Below, piece after piece: positions 59,747-64,000 of a DNA stretch of 64,000 bases. The notes below the pieces were generated by a model. That model saw nothing but the letters and a program-made list of their open reading frames with translations, did not search any database and was not told the origin of the DNA. Source of the stretch: Mesorhizobium sp. M7A.F.Ca.US.008.03.1.1 (lineage in GTDB: Bacteria; Pseudomonadota; Alphaproteobacteria; Rhizobiales; Rhizobiaceae); NCBI RefSeq assembly GCF_003997495.1, contig NZ_RZRU01000013.1:101556-165555 (forward strand), in the 5' to 3' direction. The translations under genes and the position numbers were made by a program. Positions within the stretch are counted from its first letter, which is position 1. Each line of letters starts with the position of its first letter.

Positions 59747-61396
59747 ATGACCATGACCAGACCAAACACGGAATTCCCCGATTTCGGACTGACGCCGGAG
59801 CAGCGCCGGCACGCGGTGCGCGGCCACTATTACGAATGGCCTGGCATGGATGGTGAGCGCGGCGAAATCTGGTGCTACAGTGACCGGTTTTCCTATCGCG
59901 CCGGCGAAACGGTGGCGTTGCATGTCAGTTCGACGGCTCCGACGTTCGGCATGACAATCACCAGGGATGGCGGCAGCGAAACCAAAGTGTTCGAGAAATC
60001 GGGCATCGCGGCGCGCTGGCAGGACAGTCCGGACCAATGCTCGGCTCAAGGCTGCGGCTGGGAAGCCTCGTTCGAATTCCGTGTCGGCAACGATTGGTCG
60101 TCCGGAGCCTATCGGGTGACGCTGACCGCCGACGGCCGCGACGGCAAGCCGATCCAATCCCACCATCTGTTCATCGTGGCGCCCCTGCCCGGCAAGAAGC
60201 CTGGCCGCGTGCTGCAGGTGGCGGCGACGGGCACATGGCTGGCCTACAACACCTGGGGCGGTTCCAACCACTACCAGGGCATCACCGGGCCGGACCGCAA
60301 CCAGTATTCGCCCATCGTGTCGACGCAGCGCCCCTGGTGCCGTGGCTTCGTCGTGCTGCCGAAGGATGCGCCGCGCGTGCCGCTGGAAGTCGCCGTGCCG
60401 CCCAAGACCGTGCCGCGCTACCCGCATATGGAGTGGGCGCTCGCTACCGGCCATTCGAAGAAATACGCCTCGTCGGGCTGGGCCAGTTATGACAGCCACT
60501 TCTTCCGCTTCGCCGAACGAGCCGGCTATGAAGTCGATCTCGCCAGCCAGCACGATCTGCACTTTTCGCCCGAAATTCTCGACGGCTACGACTGTGCCGT
60601 GTTTGTCGGCCATGATGAATACTGGACCTGGGAGATGCGCGATGCCGTCGACGGATATGTCGAGCGCGGCGGCCATGCGGCGCGCTTTGCCGGCAATTTC
60701 ATGTGGCAGACACGGCTCGAGGACGAGGGCCTCCGGCAGGTCTGTTACAAATATCGCTCGCGTGCCGAAGACCCGGCCTATCTTCCAGGCGGTGACGTCA
60801 CCCGCGCCACCAATTCCTGGGAAGCACCGGAAATCGGCCGGCCGGGTTCGGCGACCTTCGGGCTCAATGCGACCCGCGGCCTCTATGCCGGCTGGGGCGG
60901 ATGCGCACCACGCGGCGTGCGTGGCTTTCCGGTCTACCGGCCCGAGCACTGGGCCTTTGCCGGCACCGGCATCTACTATGGCGACCTGCTGGGCGCCGAC
61001 AGCCATGTGTATGGCTACGAGGTCGACGGGCTCGAGTTCGAGATACGCGGCGGCCTGCCCTACCCCACGCCCGATAGCGGCGCGCCTGATGGCCTGCAGG
61101 TTCTCGCGGTCGGCATGGCATCCCAGGTCGAGGAAAGCGCCGATATCCCGATCGAGGACCAGTTCCTCACCGACGAGGATGGCCGCTTCACCGCCGAAAC
61201 GCTGTTCGGCGAGGCGAGCGACGCCAATCTGGAAAAGGTCAAACGCGGTAACGGCATGATCGTCAATTTCCCACGTGGCAAGGGCGAGGTGTTCCACGCC
61301 GGAAGCTGCGAATGGGTCGCCGGCCTGCTAAGACAAGACCCGATGGTCGAACGCGTCACCAAGAATGTCCTCGATCGTTACCTCGGAGAGCCCTGA
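59747..61396 (+). CDS. N,N-dimethylformamidase large-subunit homologue
   Basis: 549 residues, no signal peptide. The conserved C-terminal catalytic region of DmfA2 is present: TWLAYNTWGGSNHYQG near residue 163, and GHDEYWTWEMRD with His 289, Glu 291 and Tyr 292, near the iron site of the characterised enzyme. Dimethylformamidase cleaves DMF to dimethylamine and formate and normally has a small subunit; none is in this window. Its place between an amino-acid-type transporter and an aminotransferase argues for an amide or ureido substrate other than DMF. Confidence 0.78.
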   Translation: MTMTRPNTEFPDFGLTPEQRRHAVRGHYYEWPGMDGERGEIWCYSDRFSYRAGETVALHVSSTAPTFGMTITRDGGSETKVFEKSGIAARWQDSPDQCSAQGCGWEASFEFRVGNDWSSGAYRVTLTADGRDGKPIQSHHLFIVAPLPGKKPGRVLQVAATGTWLAYNTWGGSNHYQGITGPDRNQYSPIVSTQRPWCRGFVVLPKDAPRVPLEVAVPPKTVPRYPHMEWALATGHSKKYASSGWASYDSHFFRFAERAGYEVDLASQHDLHFSPEILDGYDCAVFVGHDEYWTWEMRDAVDGYVERGGHAARFAGNFMWQTRLEDEGLRQVCYKYRSRAEDPAYLPGGDVTRATNSWEAPEIGRPGSATFGLNATRGLYAGWGGCAPRGVRGFPVYRPEHWAFAGTGIYYGDLLGADSHVYGYEVDGLEFEIRGGLPYPTPDSGAPDGLQVLAVGMASQVEESADIPIEDQFLTDEDGRFTAETLFGEASDANLEKVKRGNGMIVNFPRGKGEVFHAGSCEWVAGLLRQDPMVERVTKNVLDRYLGEP

Positions 61397-61397
61397 C

Positions 61398-62777
61398 ATG
61401 TCGAAAGTCCAGACCGCCACGCAAGACACTGACGCCCGGCGAGAGTCGCATCTGTTCTATCTGTCCAGCCTGCGCCGGCCGCTGATCGACCGCGCCGAGG
61501 GCATCTATATGTGGACGCAGGACGGCCGCCGCTTCATCGACGGCTCGAGCGGCCCGATGGTGGCCAATATCGGCCATTCCAACCGCAATGTGCTGGATGC
61601 CATGAAGCGGCAGATGGACCGCGCCACCTTTGCCTACCGGTTGCATTTCGAAAACGAACCGGCCGAGGAGCTTGCGCGGGAACTTGCCGGCAAGCTGCCG
61701 GAAGGCATGGACCGCATCTTCTTCGTCTCGGGCGGCTCGGAAGCGACGGAATCCTGCATCAAGCTGGCGCGGCAATGGGCGGTCGCCACCGGCCAGGCCA
61801 GCCGCTGGAAGGTGATCACGCGCTTTCCCTCCTATCATGGCGGCACGCTGGGTTCGCTCTCGATCACCGGCGACGATGCGCTGGCCGAAACGTTCGAGCC
61901 GATGATGCGGGTGATGCCGACCGTGCCGGCGCCGAATGCCTGGCGCGACCGCGACAATCTTTCGATGGAACAGCGCGGCATCCGCTATGCCGACATGCTG
62001 GAGGAGAAGATCCTGGCCGAAGGCCCCGAGAGCGTGGTCGCCTTCATCATGGAGCCGATCGGGGGTGCGGCGACCGCGGCGCTGGTAGCGCCCGACAGCT
62101 ACTATGCGCGCATCCGCGAGATCTGCGACCGCTACGGCATCCTGCTCATCCATGACGAAGTGATGAGCGGGGCCGGCCGTACCGGCAAATTCCTCGGCGG
62201 CGACCACTGGAACTGCAAGCCCGACATCGTCGCGCTATCCAAGGGGCTGGGCTCGGGCTATGCGCCGCTTGGCGCGCTGGCCGCCCCGATGCGCCTGGTG
62301 CAACCGCTGCTCGACTCGGGCGGCTTCCAGCACGGCCACACCTATGCCGGCAACCCGCTGGCCTGCGCCGCCGGACTGGCCGTGCTCGGTGAAATGGACC
62401 GGCTCGACCTGATCGCCAATGCGGCTGCCATGGGCGACGTGCTGATGGACGGACTGAAGGGGCTGGCGAAGCGCTTTCCGTTCATCGCCGACGTGCGCGG
62501 CAAGGGCCTGCTCACCGGTGCCCAGATGGTCGCCGATCCCGAGACCCTAAAACCGATCGACCAGAACAAGAAAGCCACGCAGCGGCTGCTCGACCTCGCC
62601 TATGAGCGCGGGCTGATCATCTATGGCCGCAGGGTCAAGGGCGGCGTCGATGGCGACAATTTCATGGTCGCGCCGCCGATGATCGTCACGCGCGAACAGG
62701 TCAGCGAGATCATCGCCATCATCGGCGACTCGCTGGAGGTTCTGGCCTCCGAACTCGACCTGCCGGTCGAAGGCTGA
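61398..62777 (+). CDS. Class III PLP-dependent aminotransferase
   Basis: 459 residues from ATG 61398, 1 base after the upstream stop; an in-frame start at 61365 is in the preceding gene. Class III pattern: FIDGSSGPMVANIGHSNRNVLDAM, FVSGGSEATESCIKLARQW, LIHDEVMSGAGRTGKF and the PLP Lys 282 in ALSKGLGSGYAPLGA. The family covers omega-amino acid aminotransferases. It would make an aldehyde or keto acid for the following enzyme. Confidence 0.9.
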   Translation: MSKVQTATQDTDARRESHLFYLSSLRRPLIDRAEGIYMWTQDGRRFIDGSSGPMVANIGHSNRNVLDAMKRQMDRATFAYRLHFENEPAEELARELAGKLPEGMDRIFFVSGGSEATESCIKLARQWAVATGQASRWKVITRFPSYHGGTLGSLSITGDDALAETFEPMMRVMPTVPAPNAWRDRDNLSMEQRGIRYADMLEEKILAEGPESVVAFIMEPIGGAATAALVAPDSYYARIREICDRYGILLIHDEVMSGAGRTGKFLGGDHWNCKPDIVALSKGLGSGYAPLGALAAPMRLVQPLLDSGGFQHGHTYAGNPLACAAGLAVLGEMDRLDLIANAAAMGDVLMDGLKGLAKRFPFIADVRGKGLLTGAQMVADPETLKPIDQNKKATQRLLDLAYERGLIIYGRRVKGGVDGDNFMVAPPMIVTREQVSEIIAIIGDSLEVLASELDLPVEG

Positions 62778-62788
62778 GGGGCAAAAGA

Positions 62789-63718
62789 ATGGGCCTGAGA
62801 AAAGTCATCATCACCTGCGCCGTCACCGGCTCGGTGCACACGCCGTCGATGTCGCCCTATCTACCGGTGACGCCGGACCAGATCGCCACTGAGGCGATCG
62901 CCGCGGCAGAAGCCGGCGCTTCGATCCTGCATCTGCACGCGCGTGACCCCAGAGATGGCCGCCCGACCGCCGATCCGGACGTCTACATGCAGTTCCTGCC
63001 GCGCATCAAACAGGCGACCGATGCGGTGATCAACATCACCACCGGCGGCTCATCGCTGATGACGCTGGACCAGCGGCTGGCAGCCCCTTTGCGTGCCGAA
63101 CCCGAAATGTGCTCGCTCAACATGGGCTCGATGAATTTCGCGCTGTTTCCGATGCTCGACAAGCCACGGGAATGGCAGCACGAGTGGGAACCCAAGCTGC
63201 TCGAAGCGACGCGCGACACGATCTTCAAGAACACCTTTGCCGACATGGAGGGGGTGCTTGAGAGGCTGGGCAAGGGCTGCGGCACGCGCTTCGAATTCGA
63301 ATGCTACGATGTCGGCCATCTCTATTCGCTGGCACATTTCCGCGACCGGGGGCTGGTGTCGGGACCGCTGTTCATCCAGTTCGTGCTGGGCATATTGGGC
63401 GGCATCGGCGCCGACCCGGACAATCTCGTCCACATGAAGCGGATCGCCGACAAACTGTTCGGCGACAGCTACCAGTTCTCGGTGCTGGCCGCCGGCCGCC
63501 AGCAGATGCCACTGATCTCGATCGCCGCGGCGATGGGCGGTAATGTCCGTGTCGGGCTGGAGGACAGTCTCTATGACGGCCGCCAGCTGGCGAAATCCAA
63601 TGCCGATCAGGTGCGCCGCATCCGTGGCATTCTCGACGGGCTGTCGCTGGAGGTTGCAACGCCTACCGAAGCGCGCGGCATGCTGGCGCTCAAGGGCGGC
63701 GACCGGGTGGCGTTTTGA
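62789..63718 (+). CDS. Beta-keto acid cleavage enzyme (BKACE/DUF849)
   Basis: 309 residues. The BKACE fold is clear: VIITCAVTGSVHTPSMSPYLP, AGASILHLHARDPRDGRPTAD and LNMGSMNFALFP. The family splits beta-keto acids with acetyl-CoA, giving acetoacetate and a CoA ester; the first known member is the 3-keto-5-aminohexanoate cleavage enzyme of lysine fermentation. Zinc ligand His and Glu are in the HLHARDP and similar parts. Last gene of the operon, followed by a palindromic repeat. Confidence 0.88.
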   Translation: MGLRKVIITCAVTGSVHTPSMSPYLPVTPDQIATEAIAAAEAGASILHLHARDPRDGRPTADPDVYMQFLPRIKQATDAVINITTGGSSLMTLDQRLAAPLRAEPEMCSLNMGSMNFALFPMLDKPREWQHEWEPKLLEATRDTIFKNTFADMEGVLERLGKGCGTRFEFECYDVGHLYSLAHFRDRGLVSGPLFIQFVLGILGGIGADPDNLVHMKRIADKLFGDSYQFSVLAAGRQQMPLISIAAAMGGNVRVGLEDSLYDGRQLAKSNADQVRRIRGILDGLSLEVATPTEARGMLALKGGDRVAF

Positions 63719-63770
63719 GATGTGATTGAGATGGTAGCGTCCAGTCCCACCCCCCTCTGGCCTGCCGGCC

Positions 63771-63876
63771 ATCTCCCCCTCAAGGGGGGAGATTTGCTGT
63801 CAATTCGGCCTTCGCTAATCTCCACCGCTGCAAGAAGGGCAGCGGGGTCAACATTGTCGATCTCCCCCCTTGAGGG
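63771..63876. repeat. Palindromic intergenic repeat with inverted 17-base arms
   Basis: CCCTCAAGGGGGGAGAT (63777-63793) recurs in inverted orientation at 63860-63876 (ATCTCCCCCCTTGAGGG); the first copy is itself part of a smaller hairpin, ATCTCCCC/GGGGAGAT (63771-63793). The sequence resembles, from memory, a dispersed Mesorhizobium intergenic element. It lies just past the BKACE gene. Confidence 0.7.
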
Positions 63877-63881
63877 CAGGG

Positions 63882-64000
63882 CTATTGCATATGAGTAAAG
63901 AGGTCATAGAAGAAGTCTTTGCTCCAGTTTGCCCTGCGCATTTTGCTGGCGATTGGTTTGTCGAGGGGATGGGCGGCCAAGATGTTTTGCGCGAGCCTTC
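63882..64000 (-). CDS. Possible 3' end of a minus-strand gene (partial)
   Basis: On the minus strand one frame runs open from the window edge to a TAG at 63882-63884 and ends with the protein-like sequence ANWSKDFFYDLFTHMQ. The opposite strand also has an open ATG frame from 63891. Either could be coding; only about 38 codons are visible, so neither can be confirmed. Confidence 0.25.
   Translation of the reverse strand, partial: RLAQNILAAHPLDKPIASKMRRANWSKDFFYDLFTHMQ

Noticed and set aside
59411..61297. A 628-codon minus-strand frame opposite the amidase homologue and the ABC ATPase
   Set aside because: Antisense shadow of two genes with intact motifs; composition is Arg/His/Asp-rich without family similarity.
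1..64000. tRNA, rRNA, CRISPR array, integrase or transposase genes
   Set aside because: None could be found by eye; no repeat-spacer array and no recognisable mobile-element protein on either strand.

Overview
The window looks like a chromosomal or replicon segment of a GC-rich alphaproteobacterium of the order Hyphomicrobiales, most likely Mesorhizobium or a close relative. This rests on codon and GC style, the red-type RuBisCO with CbbX, the intergenic palindromes, and a methylotrophy plus autotrophy gene set of the kind I recall from rhizobial replicons such as pSymB of Sinorhizobium meliloti. No rRNA, tRNA, CRISPR array, phage or insertion sequence transposase was seen.

Region 1 (1-16524) carries the tetrahydromethanopterin (H4MPT) and methanofuran linked formaldehyde oxidation pathway with cofactor biosynthesis. 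It has fhcBAD (fhcC expected past the left edge), pterin carbinolamine dehydratase, mptG, mtdB, mch and fae, two ATP-grasp ligases, a CitG-like protein, a HisA-like protein and an ASKHA kinase-like protein. It ends with a minus-strand operon of DUF447, dihydropteroate-synthase-like, archaeal-type flavoprotein and an MfnB-FolB-MfnE triple fusion.

Region 2 (16775-22029) is a quinoprotein (PQQ) associated ABC system: binding protein, YVTN beta-propeller, a cupredoxin-like secreted protein, ATPase, ABC-2 permease, a secreted helical protein and a small conserved protein.

Region 3 (22215-33699) is the Calvin-Benson-Bassham operon: cbbR divergent from cbbF-P-T-A-L-S-X-E, then a thioredoxin-like gene and cbbZ, with a convergent cytochrome c gene.

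Region 4 (34062-47520) is the lanthanide-type methanol oxidation and PQQ region. It has a NitT/TauT-like ABC transporter, a metallo-beta-lactamase-fold hydrolase, a SoxYZ-like carrier, xoxF, xoxG, xoxJ, a CXXCW protein and pqqABCDE (pqqA is only 31 codons). Together regions 1-4 suggest a route: methanol is oxidised by XoxF with PQQ and cytochrome c, formaldehyde is carried on H4MPT to formate, and CO2 (formate oxidation is outside the window) is fixed by the CBB cycle.

Region 5 (47540-55706) is ordinary accessory chromosome: secreted hypothetical, a shortened methyltransferase, a LysR remnant, GH25 lysozyme, phosphodiester glycosidase, UppP, GFA protein, alpha/beta hydrolase, SRPBCC protein, ParB-like protein and thioesterase-like protein.

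Region 6 (55722-63718) is a LysR-controlled catabolic operon: polar amino acid type ABC transporter, a dimethylformamidase large-subunit homologue, a class III aminotransferase and a beta-keto acid cleavage enzyme. It may be an undescribed amide or amine degradation pathway. The right edge holds a palindromic intergenic repeat and possibly the 3' end of another gene.

Stable hairpins directly follow the first, presumably highly expressed, gene of three operons (xoxF, pqqA and the amino acid binding protein), and a multi-stem leader precedes fae. All family assignments are by reading the translated sequence; no database search was run.
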